A stretch of DNA of 64,000 nt from Marchantia polymorpha subsp. ruderalis (lineage: Eukaryota; Streptophyta; Marchantiopsida; Marchantiales; Marchantiaceae). The stretch is taken from contig AP031358.1 in NCBI GenBank assembly GCA_037833965.1, positions 20,406,001-20,470,000 of the forward strand, given 5' to 3'. Below are positions 1-11,900 of this stretch, piece by piece. The translations under genes were made by a program, and so were the position numbers. Position 1 is the first letter of the stretch; each line of letters opens with the position of its first letter. The notes beneath the pieces were generated by a model. That model did no database searches, was not told the DNA's origin, and worked only from the letters and a program-made list of their open reading frames with translations.

Positions 1-590
1 AGGAACATGAAGGACAAAAGGCACTGTTGTTGTTTCCATCCATGATATCTTGTACGGATAAAGCCCAGATGCCTGGATCATATAAATCCACACATTAAAT
101 ATAAATATTTTTGAGGTCTCGAGGGATAGGATGACATGCTGGTGTTTCACTTCAGAGGATTCTGCCCTGCTAAAAGTGGAGTCACCGTCGAAATCAAAAT
201 GGGCAAAAGCATATGAAAACCCGTAAACAAGGATGAAGAGCAGCACACGTGGATCGCCACGTGTGCTGCTGCCGATCTGGACTCCGGGAGCATGATATCC
301 ATCGTCGACGCAGACTCGTTCTCTGATTCTGCTGAAGACAAGACAACGACTTATAATGCGGCACGTCAGCGCGGACCATTCAGCTCGTAATTGGCTTCGT
401 CTGTGACCTGCTGCGACACGGTTGGCTACCGGCGCCGGAGCCGGAGCAGGACGAAGACAACTCGCGAGGAGTTCTCAGCGAAGATGCGCCGGCGGCGTGC
501 GAATGATCTGGTGGTCCGACATTTTCTGGATCTGTGCTCGCGTGCAGCGATGCTCTCGCTGTTCCGATCGCTCAGCTAGGCCAGCACAGA
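1..590. other. Upstream flank of the first gene, no coding gene seen
   Basis: Mixed-composition DNA that becomes GC-rich from about 370. Short open frames occur on both strands but none has recognisable protein character. The region precedes the leader of the plus-strand gene at 1173-1652 and probably holds its promoter. The only clear signal is the double G-box inverted repeat at 239-270. The minus-strand frames around 147-379 could belong to a divergent gene off the window edge, but nothing supports that. Confidence 0.4.
239..270. promoter_or_regulatory. Perfect inverted repeat with two G-boxes
   Basis: Arms of 14 bases at 239-252 and 257-270 are exact reverse complements around a 4-base spacer. 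Each arm contains the palindromic G-box core CACGTG (246-251 and 258-263). G-boxes bind plant bZIP and bHLH (PIF/MYC-type) factors. Two cores 12 bases apart, inside a larger perfect repeat about 0.9 kb upstream of the start codon at 1173, look like a composite operator. The repeat could also simply form a hairpin in RNA. Confidence 0.55.
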
Positions 591-1172
591 GCGCTGTCTG
601 ATTGTTCGTCCCGAGGTGAGTTCGGATTTAGGTCTTGTCCGCTGCGGTTCGATTTCCTCTGGTTCCAGGGCTCGGGTTGGTGCGAATCGTGTTTCTCGTT
701 TAATTCGAAGTTTCCATGTCGTCAGGGCTGCCGCGCGGCCTTATATCTCAAGCTCTGATCGAATTGACTGCCTTGTCGGAAGATCTTGCTATGGTCGAGC
801 CTTTTCTGGTTTTCATGTGGAGTAGTTTTATCGTCATGACGATAAATTAAAACCGGAAAGGGGTCGGATTTGCAACTCGGATTCGTCCTGATCAATGACG
901 TTCTTGTGGTGCCCCGCAGGATTTCTTCTCGTGGAAAGTATCTCATTGCATTCGTTTCCGTCTCGCGTGCCAAATTTGAGAGTCAGAATTTGTTCGCTCG
1001 CCTCTAAACTTCGACCTGGGGAGTGGAAAGAGTTCAAAAGGTTCGAGCGTTTGGGAGACAGAGTGCGCCAAGCACTTTGACAGTCAGTGTCTCGACATCG
1101 AGAGAGACGAGTGCACATGTGTTTGTGACAGGTACAGATTGGGCCCCTAATCGCCGCTGATAATTAAAAGGA
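591..1172 (+). other. Probable 5' leader with one intron (616-919)
   Basis: This GC-moderate stretch ends at the start codon of the next gene. A good donor, GAG then GTGAGT, sits at 613-621. A pyrimidine-preceded acceptor, CCCCGCAG, ends at 919 and gives a 304-base leader intron. The transcription start is not defined. The splice sites are seen directly, but their use is inferred. Confidence 0.4.
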
Positions 1173-1652
1173 ATGAGCGATCGAGGGCATTTGCAGTCAC
1201 CGAGGAATTTCGAGCGCGATGTGGACCCTGCCAGTGGTCCTGAGGGTCGAAGTGGTTTGGAGCGCATCCGCAGCATGGAGCGGAGACGGAACATGGAGCG
1301 GAGGCTGGAGCAATTGCGTCGGGAGCAAGGGCTACGAGAACGACAGAAATTACCTTTGAGCATCGGGGCGAGGGTGAAGACTGAAATGAAGAAATTGTTG
1401 ACCAGGACGACCGAAGACGTGTCCGAGGACGAGGACGATACGGGATCCGAGGTCGACGATGGTGTAAGACGAGAAAATCCAGGCGTAGGCATACTGTGGA
1501 GAATGTCGTTCTGGGCCACGATGTCTTTGTTCGCATATGTATTTCTGAATGGTCCTCGCATGCAGGCCAATTTTGTCCCTGACATCGTCGAGAGGGATCC
1601 TATTTCAAGAATCACCCGGCCTAGGAACAGGCGGCCTCGAAGTGGTCATTGA
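1173..1652 (+). CDS. Small Arg/Glu-rich protein with one membrane segment, function unknown
   Basis: Single-exon frame of 159 residues; I do not recognise the family. Residues 26-60 are a highly charged, Arg/Glu-rich stretch (ERRRNMERRLEQLRREQG) likely to form a helix or coiled coil. Residues 79-97 are strongly acidic (SEDEDDTGSEVDD). Residues about 106-127 (ILWRMSFWATMSLFAYVFLNG) form one hydrophobic segment that fits a transmembrane helix. The last 20 residues are basic, ending RPRNRRPRSGH. This suggests a tail-proximal single-pass membrane protein with most of the chain on one side; which membrane is unknown. The ATG at 1173 is the first in the frame after the leader and has a purine at -3. 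The domain order (charged helix, acid patch, membrane segment, basic tail) argues against a chance frame. Splicing beyond the stop cannot be excluded. Confidence 0.6.
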   Translation: MSDRGHLQSPRNFERDVDPASGPEGRSGLERIRSMERRRNMERRLEQLRREQGLRERQKLPLSIGARVKTEMKKLLTRTTEDVSEDEDDTGSEVDDGVRRENPGVGILWRMSFWATMSLFAYVFLNGPRMQANFVPDIVERDPISRITRPRNRRPRSGH

Positions 1653-2500
1653 TCTTTCCGGATGTTTTCCTACTCCGTTTGCCGAGCAAAACCCCCGTGA
1701 TTGCCACTTGGCAAAGGGGCATCTCTACGAGTTTTTGGATCGAGAGCGGCAGATAGGTCGGCCAATCTAGTCGGGCCGAGGAGGGGGTTTCGTAATTGAT
1801 GAGTCAAAAGGGTAGCCAATTTTCGCTACCATAGATGCGGCATTTGTTCAGTTTTGATACATAGTGGAAGGAGGGCATCCTCCGCATTCTCTCTCATTAG
1901 AAGAGCTTTTTAGTGTTCGTTCACGTGCATTGGCGAGACTCAAGATCAACGGCGTGTTGGATACAGACGATTCCAGCCGAGCTGCACCGCTTCTCATTGA
2001 CTGAAGCGTTCAATCGCTCGAATGCCATTTGTCTAATACATTCGGTGGGCATGAGAAGATCATTCGCATTCCAGCTTTTCAACTCCAATGCTTCATCTTT
2101 GTCTATCGGCGTATGTTTGCCGTTACTATCGTGTTCGAAAACTGTGTCGTATAAAACACTGACTTTCTGTATAATGTGAGCATTTTTGAAAACTGCCCCA
2201 ATTCCGCTTTTCAGATTGCATCTGCACACGGTGGCGTCATCATAGTTTGAAGGTCGAAATGCGAAGCACGGGGACATTTCAGAAGTAACCAGTTGTGACA
2301 TATAATTCTACTGCATCTGGTTTATGAGACGCTCTTTCATGGTTTGCAAACCTTCCATTACAATTTCGGTAGGGCATCACCTTCAGTAGCTTCAGCAACG
2401 TAATGAAAACTGGAAGGCGAGGAAGATCCAAGCACTCAGATGTTGTCGACCTAATTATACCGTGATTCCCCGAAAAGGTGTCTCTGAGCGGACTTTGTCA
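1653..2500 (+). other. 3' flank of the small membrane-protein gene
   Basis: GC-moderate DNA that probably contains the 3' untranslated region, then grades into A+T-rich desert after about 2460. A 126-residue minus-strand frame lies here (1921-2301), but it has no family features and is not called. Confidence 0.35.
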
Positions 2501-4799
2501 TGGTGTAAGGGCGAGAATCATATCGACCAACATCTGGGAGGACTTTTTTTATGACGACTGTGAAGATGGTTGTAAGGCTTAGACAAGGTTTTGCCCGTAA
2601 TTCCAACTATGACAAATTTCAGTAAAATTTTGTAGAATCTGATGAATTTGCGTGAAATGTTACTTGTGATTTCCTTGAAGGTGTTCTGCTTGTCGTGCTA
2701 TCTGTTGAGTCTTCAAATTAAAGTGGCAAAGATCTGAATGTGTGGAATCATCTCAGTTTGCTGGTAAATTCTAGGATGTGGTTTTTTAATTTATGTATTA
2801 ATTGGTTTGTTAGGTTTTTTTATTTAAATAACTAGATGTGTACGTTATCTGAAATGCTTCTCTAATGCCTTGCAGGTAATGAATGCTTTTGTTTCTGCAA
2901 AGAGAATCGTGAAGAAAGACACAAGAACAAGTCAATGAACAATATTGCAGATTTTATTTCTCTTATGACTTAAGCAACTTATATAATTGTTCAAGTACAA
3001 GAGATTCTTGTTTTTAAATTTTTGACAAAAATGAAACTTCGCTGTTCAATTCTTAACATAACAATGAGTGGGCAATGCAGAGATGATAATCATGGTGCGC
3101 TTTATGTTAAAGAACTTATTAATCCACAATGTGCATGTTATACATTATTTGTCCATTTTATCTCATTTACATCTTTGATCTAATATGAAGAGGAGAAATA
3201 TGGTAATATGGAATTCAGAAAATTAATGTTGAAAGTTTGAATGGATGAATGAAAAGTTGTAGATAGTGACAATAATCAATCACATCATGGTATGATTTTG
3301 AGTTATTTATTTTACGAGACTCCATATGAACCTAAATTACTCAATGATAAGTTTTAAGTTTTGTTTACACTGATATCACATGCTTATTTTGGCACCACAA
3401 GGTTTAAATCGCGTTTCGAGCAACACAATTTTTGCATGATATTGTTTGGTGGTTTGGACAAAATTCATATACGAGTGAAAAATAGAACAGTTAAATCGAG
3501 GGTTCACAGCTCTACGACCAAAAGAAAGGTTTTATCGCTAAAGGTGTCGGATCTAACACCAATACTTTCAAAAAATTTCATCATTAATTGAAAAATTTGA
3601 CTTCATTCGAAGAGAGATCTGATTTCAAAGGGACAACAGGCAGATTACGAACCAAAAGCGAGGTTAGACAGCATCGAAATGTGTTAATTGCTTTGACAGA
3701 TCAAGTGAAATTTGTGTCAAATTTCACTTGATCAATCATATTGTCAAATCAATTGAACAGTAAATTCAACAGACAGCAAGCGATCACGAGTTACGCAAGC
3801 AAAGTTGACACCTCAAAATTTACATCCAACGGCAGATTTCAATCGAAAATTTTGACAAAATTCTGTTGAATTTGCGATAGTAGCAATTTGAAATTTCACA
3901 ATTCCACTAAAGTTTTCATTATATGTGTACATGAACATATTTTAAAACTTCGCGACATTGGTGGGGTAAAATGAAATTTGATGAATCTCATCAAGCAATT
4001 GAGTTTTGATGATTCCCATCAAATAAAATTCTATGATTATACAATGAGCTAGGTATAAAAAACTTAACTAGTAATATACAAGTGTGTATATTAGATGTTT
4101 TTGTAACATCCAATCCAAACATGCAGATGATATGTTTGCTTTTGAGTAAATATTTGAAAAAAATATTCATTATCAATCTTTGAACTGTAACATTAAGTTA
4201 AAATATATTTTTTAAAATTTCACAAGTAGAATAAACTATGAGTTTATTCTTAACAAACTTAGATAAAATTTTCAAATAGATGTTCTAAATTAAAATCTGC
4301 AAAATGTTGCACGGTTATTCTTACTATTTATGAGTTTAAAAATTCAAGTAAATTTTTTGAATTAAAAATACCTTTTTCTTATCAAAGAGTTGAATTTCTT
4401 TAAATTACCAACAATTCAAAATCTTAGAAATAAGTATAAATTTTTTAGATTAAACTTTCTGTCTTGTTGTAAAAAATATTTCAACCTTCACAAGTTTATG
4501 ATCTTATAGTGAAATATGTGAACTTTATGAAGTCAAAAAATCTTCATAATCAATAAAAAATAATAATCTAATATACATGCTTAAAAAAATGACTTTTGTG
4601 ATGTCTAAAGAATCTCAAAATAATATTTTTTTATGTTTCCAAAATTTTAATATATAATTAATTTTTCAAACTTACATCATATATTGATTAAAAAAATTTA
4701 TTTCATTTCGTATCAACATGTTATTATCTATATAAATTATTTTGTATTTTTTTCTGTGAATATCTAATATCATTTGGATTGCTTTCTACTTTTGTAACA
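2501..4799. other. A+T-rich intergenic DNA, no gene seen
   Basis: Low-complexity A+T-rich sequence with no frame of protein character. Its only clear structure is the perfect hairpin at 3699-3733. It runs directly into the retrotransposon fossil at 4800. Confidence 0.5.
3699..3733. repeat. Perfect 15-base hairpin
   Basis: Arms 3699-3713 and 3719-3733 are exact reverse complements with a 5-base loop. A further short TTTGACA/TGTCAAA pair lies outside the arms. It may be a remnant of a foldback element or a structured RNA; nothing else identifies it. Confidence 0.6.
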
Positions 4800-7700
4800 T
4801 TAGAGTTTAAACAAATTCATTCGAATTAAAACATAAATTGTAAAACTAACCAACAATGAATTCATCTATTTTTATTCAGATCTTACCAACAAATACAAAA
4901 ATATAATATCTCATCTGCACTATCAATTCTATTCCTAATGAATATGATATGACGGATGACCCTAACAAATAAACATATTGTTGAATGACTATCATTGATG
5001 TGACAATAATGATTAATATAATAATTATAATTTAATTTTGATTAATCTTTATTTTAATAGTAACTAAGTCAAAATGAGTAGATAAGCATCTGCATGATGT
5101 TTTTGTATATTTTAAGCAATCACCAACTTCTACTTTATTTGATGTAGTACTTTGTGTTCATGCTCCACAAACCTGTTGATCGCGACTTCTTTGTTGAGAA
5201 ATAATGTACTTTCAAAAGTTTTATCAAACTTGATGAAAAAATGATATGAACACCAAACATGAAATAGATTGTATACATCTTTGAGTATGCATTTATAGAA
5301 TTTTTTAGTGAAAATTTCACAAAGTATAATAGAATATCTCACTATTTTTGCATACTTAAATTGAATGATTGTAACATATAGTCTATAATTCTATTATCTT
5401 TCTATGTTTGATCATAAGTGAATGATTAAAACTTTGCTTGATCTATCAATCACAAAAATTACATTTAAATACAATTGAGCAAGTTGTGGAACCTCATTAT
5501 TATTTTTATTAACATATGTGAATCATCTTGTTCAATTTATTCATAAAAATCAACATTGAATAATTTTTTTAAAACTTCTTTTGTATGTCACATATAAGAT
5601 TCATGGAAACATGTCAACATCTTTGTTTAAGAATAGCTAGAGGTTGTAATAAGCTAGTTGGTTTTTGATTATTTGCATTATTTTGTTCACAAGCAAGACA
5701 ATTTCAAACCCAAGCTTCAACATCCTGTTGGAGTTTAGATCATAAGTAAATTCATTGAATGTTTTTCAAGAAATTTTGCATTTCCACATGATCTGTAATG
5801 TTTATATCATGATTTTTGAATAAAATCATTGAGCATAATTCTTGGTCTTGCAAAAATCATATACGCAGTTTGTATAACATCAAACCTTTAGACTTTTCTG
5901 CCATTCTAACTTGTAGTGTACTCATGATATCTTCATCATCTTTTGTGATATGTGTCATCTTGCTCCATCAATTGGTTTGAATCTTCAATTTTGTAACATG
6001 CCTGTAACACTAAGATTTATAGAAAAGATGAAACATAAACTTTGAAGATATATTTTTGAATGATTCTTCTCTTCCTTATATAGATAGTTCAAACACATAC
6101 ACAAATATAAGATCTTTTCTCGATCATCCAATCTCTTTATAGTATATTGATGACATGACAAATGTAACTAATGAGCACACAGATTGTTGACGTGTTGTTC
6201 TTAACTAGCACATTCAATCCTTACTGTACTTAACAAGCACACGGATTGATGACATGTCATTCCAAACTAACACACTTATTAACATAGGGATTGTTCATGT
6301 AACATTGTAAATATTCCACTATCATCAAGTCTACTCAATCTTGAATAATTTCCATTTTAGTTTTAATTTACTAAAGATGGTTAGAATCATTCATAAAAAT
6401 CATTGGTGTGAGAGGATTCGCTAGTTGTTTCTTGCCCTCCACATACACAATCTTCATGTTGAAGCGTTGACGTCAATTTGAACATCAAATTTGTTGTTTA
6501 TACACCACAAGCTCTTTATCATCTAGGTATTGCTTCTAGTGTTTCGTAATCAACATAATGGCTAATTTTTTTCATTCTGTTATTAGATAATTTTGTTCCA
6601 TTGCCACCAACTTTTGAGAATAGAAAAGAATTGTAATGCACTTACACTCTCATTCTTGTTGAAGTTTGTCACACACTGTTATATTTGATACATGCGTAAT
6701 CAACTTGATAGAGCAATTAAAATCATATCATTTGAATATAATTGTATGTAACAAAACATCTTTTAATGTTTCAAAATATAATTCTGGAGTAGATATTCAT
6801 CTATGTTTTTTACCATTCCCTAGCATGTAAGTAAAACGTGAACTAAACGAGAAAAATCTTTCACAAATTTACGATAAAATCCAATAAGCTTTAGAAACCT
6901 CTTCAATTGAGGTTGATATTCAAATGATATCCATTTTTGAATGTCTTTTATCTTCTCACTTATTACTTGGATTCTTACAAATGTAACTCTATGATCCAAG
7001 TAATATATTATTGATTTGCCAAATTTACATTTTGAAACTTTGATATACAATTCAATTTTTTCTCAAAATTTAAAATACTTTTTGTAAATAAAATATGTAA
7101 TCACTCAAATTTTTTCTATATAACAACATATCATCTAAAAAAATAATAACATATTTATCTTCATCAATCCCATGAATGTAATTAATGCATTAGTGATATC
7201 AAGAGCCATCATTGTGATTATCAAAGTAATCATATCTAGTACAAAAGGTATTTAGCAATAATGTGAATATCTTCATTATCATTTGAATTTGATTGCATTT
7301 ATTTTTCAAATCTAGCTTGATTAAATATATTTTTATTTGAAATGTATAAAATAAATCATTCATACAAGATAATGGATATTTATTTTTCACCGTTTTTTCG
7401 TTCAATCCACGATAATCAATGCATAATCTCATGAATCCATATTTCTTCTTCATAAATAGCACTAAAGTTACATTACGATAGATCAATGTTGAAAGCATCC
7501 TTGCTCAACATCTTTTTCATTTAAACTTAGTATTTTTTCAATTCGTTTGGAACCAAATGATATGGAACTTTTCAAGTTGATGTAATTTTAAATGTCATCT
7601 CAATCTTATAATCTATTCAATAGATCATATGGAAAAATATCTTTGTACTACATAAAAATATCGTCCAAAAATTCCGATATATATAATATATTCATGTACC

Positions 7701-8790
7701 CAATGTTTGTCATAAATTCAAGAAAATATTCATCATCTTTAGAACCGGATGTTTTAACTATTACAAAGGTACATGAATATTGAGAATTTCATCCATACCA
7801 AAAGATATACTTATGTTTTTTCACACTCACTTCAATACAAGATAAGTATAATAATTATCTGAGATCTCAATACAATATTCAAAAAGTTGTACGAGATTGT
7901 ATAACAATCTTATAATATTTTTTCCATATTTATTTATAAGAAAATATCTTTGCAATCTCTTTTGTCAATATATTTTTTTAATCTATTCATAGCTTTTGAA
8001 TCAAATTGAGATAGATGATGCATGATTCAAATCCATCAAAATTTGAATTTAGATTATATATAATACAATTTGATATCTTTTCATAATTAACTATTGGAAA
8101 TATCAATGTCACTTTGTATTTCATCACTCTAATCATACAATTTGCAACCTAAGAAATCATAAGATATTTATTGAAATGATGTTTCTCCATGCGACAAAGA
8201 TAGATATGAATAGCTTAGAGATTGACCAATGTGTATCGGATTTTTGTCAAACATCTCTATATGTACAAAACCACAATTTTTCTCTATACTCTTCTTTTTA
8301 AGTGCAAATCAATGAATCTTTCACTCACTTGTTATTATATAAGAAATAGTCAATACTCAAGGAAAGAACAAAGTTGTTCAAATAACATTACAATCTTAGT
8401 ATTTAGAGATAATTCACTTAAAGAATTAAACATAAACTCTAAAGATGAAAAATATGAATGATGTGTGTAGTATCTATTATGTAAATTTTACTAACAATTA
8501 CAAAGAAAAAAGATCTTATTGATATCATACATCCAACTTGTAATGGATGGGTGACATAACGAGTAATTCTAACAAGCATATGGATTTTTGAAATGACACT
8601 TTCAACCAACACACACAATCTTTATCACTAAAACACAGAAAATGTTCACGGTAACTATGACTAATGCATTCTAAAGTAACTATGATTTTATCTTTAAGAA
8701 ACTCTATTTTAGTTCTAATTAACTAAAAATGATTACACATTTTGGTATATTTAACTTTGTAATTTTTAGATTATAAAACATTTAACTAAA
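4800..8790 (-). mobile_element. Decayed Ty3/gypsy LTR retrotransposon
   Basis: Fossil element on the minus strand. The reverse transcriptase region is recognisable at about 6820-7500, with the family's conserved blocks in the expected order. An RNase H-like stretch follows at about 6450-6750, and probable integrase remains, including a zinc-finger-like patch, at about 5100-5900. This RT, RNase H, integrase order is that of Ty3/gypsy. LTR-like units that resemble each other lie at the outer ends (about 4800-5090 and 8390-8790). A third copy lies inside at about 6000-6400. The gag and protease regions (7500-8390) are too decayed to identify. The element is thoroughly broken, with well over ten breaks, and the LTR-like units are strongly diverged, so the insertion is old. 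Boundaries are good to about 50-100 bases. Confidence 0.75.
6000..6400 (-). repeat. Internal LTR-like unit within the gypsy fossil
   Basis: This stretch resembles both outer LTR-like units (4800-5090 and 8390-8790). Shared blocks, in the same order, include an AAACATAAACT-like motif, an AAGATCTT-like motif, a stretch around AAGCACACGGATTGATGACA, and a TTTTAGTTTTAATTTACTAAA-like end. It separates the RNase H-like part from the integrase-like part. The simplest reading is a solo LTR of the same family inserted into the older copy. A rearrangement between two elements is the alternative. Confidence 0.5.
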
Positions 8791-9560
8791 TAATAAATCA
8801 CTCTAGCTTGATGTAGTGCGTATGCAACTGTCATTGTGTTTTACTAGTTACTGTGGTTTATATGATTGCAATATGTTTGTTATTGTATTTATACAATTTA
8901 ATTTTAATCTAAGAATCTCGGAAAGAAATTACTCAAGGATAATTATAAGTTATTATGAAATGTTATACCTATGCAAAGATGTTGAACATTTCCAAGCATA
9001 TCATGAACAATGAAAATGTTCTTTATATGACTTGTTGTAATAATTATTTGATACTAAATTTTGGATATCCAGGAAACAATGATACTTGCAAATTAAAATA
9101 AAAAAATTCAAAATAATAGAAACATAAATAATTTTATCTTGTCTTTCAATGGAATTGTAAATTTGTTGAGTATCTTGAGATTTTTTTCATATTATTTTAT
9201 ATATGTATTTTAAAATTTATAATTATAAAAATGATGAAATAATTATTTTTGGTTATATAATATAAATAATTTTTTTAATGTTTATAATTTATTTTGATCT
9301 CAAAATAATAGAAATTTATGTCAAGTATTTTTTTACATTAAAAATATTTTGTATAAATTTTTATTATTTCGAAACCTATATAAATTGTTAAATGATATTA
9401 TAAAATAATCTTTTATGAAATAATTAGTAAAAATTTTAATTAATAATAATTTATTAAATAAAAAATACATTAAAAAAATATTTCAATCAAACGATATGAT
9501 CATAATCAATTTAGATATACATTACAAAAGCAATATACAAAAACCATTGGTATATGCAAA
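8791..9560. other. A+T-rich desert, no gene seen
   Basis: Extremely A+T-rich DNA with no coding or structured feature that I can support. Composition changes abruptly at about 9560, where a GC-rich island begins. Confidence 0.5.
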
Positions 9561-11900
9561 ATCGAAGCATTCGATGATTTACAACATCGGATGTCGTCTA
9601 ATGCCTGGAACCGCATGAGGATGGTCGTGATCTTAGAAACATCAATGCATATGCAAGACACACATCATTTTCTCACAATGCGCTAGCCAGCAAGTGGTAA
9701 ATTGCAGTCTGATTCTGAGTCTTCGGCGACAGGGAATGCCATAGGCCTGTTCCTGACCGGGAATGCCACAAATATCAGAAAGAGGACGGCAGAGCCTTGC
9801 AATTGCAGCGGTTGTAAATTTGGCGGAGAGTCCGTGCTTTTCTGACAGTGCCTGACCTGTCGGAGAGTCACACCCTCCGGCCCTTTCTTATCGGATTTTG
9901 AAGACACAAAGGCAACTGCTCCGATTGATATTTTCCAACTCCTGCATCGAAGTGGAAAATGAGGGATGCATCTCGGCGAGTGTTAGCTGCTGGTTCCTGT
10001 TCTTGACGAGTTGTACATCTGCCTGCTGAGCGTCACTAGGAAAGCTCCAACTCCACGTGACTCACATCCCCTCCCTACCTTTCCTTCCCCATCCCCCGGC
10101 TCCCGATTTCTCGAACCATGCCAGGCATGAACTCGTGAGCAGCCCAGCCGGTGAGCCCCCGAAGCGATTGAGGGTCGAGGGGAGGTGGTCTGACGACTCA
10201 GATTGCAAGAGAGGGAGGGAACACTCAACTTCTCGGCCGAGGGGCGATGAAGCAAAAGGCATGGGAGAAAGGATAAAAGCAGGCAAGGGGTTTACTCGTT
10301 GGAGTTGAGCTGTTGGGCGAGCAACAGCAGAGAAGATACGCTACGAATCCAGGGGCAGTTGGTAAAGTGCAGGAAAGGCCGGAAAGGTGGGTGGGAGGGA
10401 GGGAGGGAGGGGAGCTTGGGCATGTGCAATGGTTGAAACAGTCAAAATCAGACTTTGCTGCTGCGACCGCCGATCCAATGGCGGGGTTCAACGTGGTGTG
10501 TTTCTAGAAGCGGATCGTCCGTCGAGGAGCTTTGCAGCATCCTCTTGGACCAACCCTCCCTTGCTTCGGCTCTCGGCCACTGGAACAACCTCGTCTCGAG
10601 CGAAGCATGAGTGCGGAAGCTTACCTCTGTCTCTCCCCTCACGGTGCTTTCGAAGACGAATGACGCACTTCATCATAACTCCGTTTCGCAATTGACATCC
10701 TGGCTCCTCCTGCTACGCCTGCTGCCCCTCCTCGTCCTCGTCTCCCACCAAATGAACGACAAAGCTTTGGGGAGTGTGGTGAATGGATGATGAGTAGTAC
10801 AACCACAAAGGGCAGTCGGCCTTGGCGATACACACGTCATCCATGATGCAGCCCATGATGTCTTGTCCATGTCTGAACTGTATGATTCCCCTCCGAGATC
10901 AGTAGAGGCCTAAAGTACACTGAGCTCTGCGTTGCGTCGGTGGTCCTCAACCTCGTTAGTAATTTCTTCTCGAGAAAACCTCCAGGTCCAACCTCGTTTC
11001 GGGCCGTGGTTTGGGCGGACATGGAATCAATCAATCCCTTATTGCTTGCCAGGCAACCTCGGGATAGGAATAGGAAGTCAACATCGTGGGATTTGGATAC
11101 GACAGACCATGCAGAGCTATTATGGCATTTCTACATGCCCTTGGACTGAACGAGTGCCGAACGTCAATGAATTCCAGGGATCCACTCCGTATACTCGAAT
11201 AGCGCACACTTACACACGGGCGAATCTCGCCAGTCACATGGTATGGGCCAAACATGACGTAAAAGATACAAGAATGCACAGATGTGAAATAAAAAACGTT
11301 TTCAGATAGCTCAAATAAGTTTCCTCATCTCGTTCTTGATCACATGTTCACAAAGCTTTAAAAAGAACTACGCTATCTAGGAAATCTGTGTTCAAAAAGC
11401 AAGAGCCCCTCTTAAAAGTTCTTAGACCTCCAACAATTTGTATGGGTGTTTTATACTGTATACAAATTACGCGTGGAACAACTGATACTCATCACGAAAA
11501 CATGTCATTGTTCTTCACTGCACTTGCTATCAGGAAATGCAGTACTTGGGACACAGAAGACACCTGCAAACTGAGGACCGTTCCTTTGAATGTGGCTCTA
11601 TAATCTCAATAAATTTGACCACTTAGGTTACTACCGCTGGAAGATGCTGCAACTGTGCCAGGGGAAAACCTTCGTGGTGAGGTGAACTTGGTATTGACTT
11701 GCCTCTTGTATGGTGTAAGTTGTCAGGCAAGCGTACCATTGAAAACATGCGCATCTGTACAACACAGTGAAGAGGGCCGTTCATTTGTGAGGTCACACGC
11801 ATGGGAGTGCTTCGCTTCAGGAAGGTGACTGCCATGAGTGTACAAATGGGCTAACCTCGTGAACAAGTTGACCTCGAGTAGGGTCGAAGTTACGTTTATA
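9561..11900. other. GC-rich island without a convincing gene
   Basis: GC-rich from about 9590 to 11240. It contains many overlapping short frames on both strands, as expected of GC-rich DNA that lacks stops by chance. None shows domains, membrane segments or consistent splice sites. It resembles the promoter and leader islands of the called genes and may mark a non-coding transcript or a gene whose exons I cannot recognise. It includes the G-quadruplex motif at 10389-10412. Confidence 0.35.
10389..10412 (+). promoter_or_regulatory. Strong G-quadruplex motif
   Basis: Six consecutive runs of three or more G are separated by single bases (one T, then A each time). Single-base loops favour a very stable parallel quadruplex in DNA or RNA. 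It sits in the middle of a GC-rich island with no called gene. The motif is seen directly; any role in promoter activity or transcription is inferred. Confidence 0.6.

Noticed and set aside
1921-2301. Minus-strand frame of 126 residues downstream of the first gene
   Set aside because: No domain or splice support; it lies in the probable 3' untranslated region of the plus-strand gene and reads as a chance frame.
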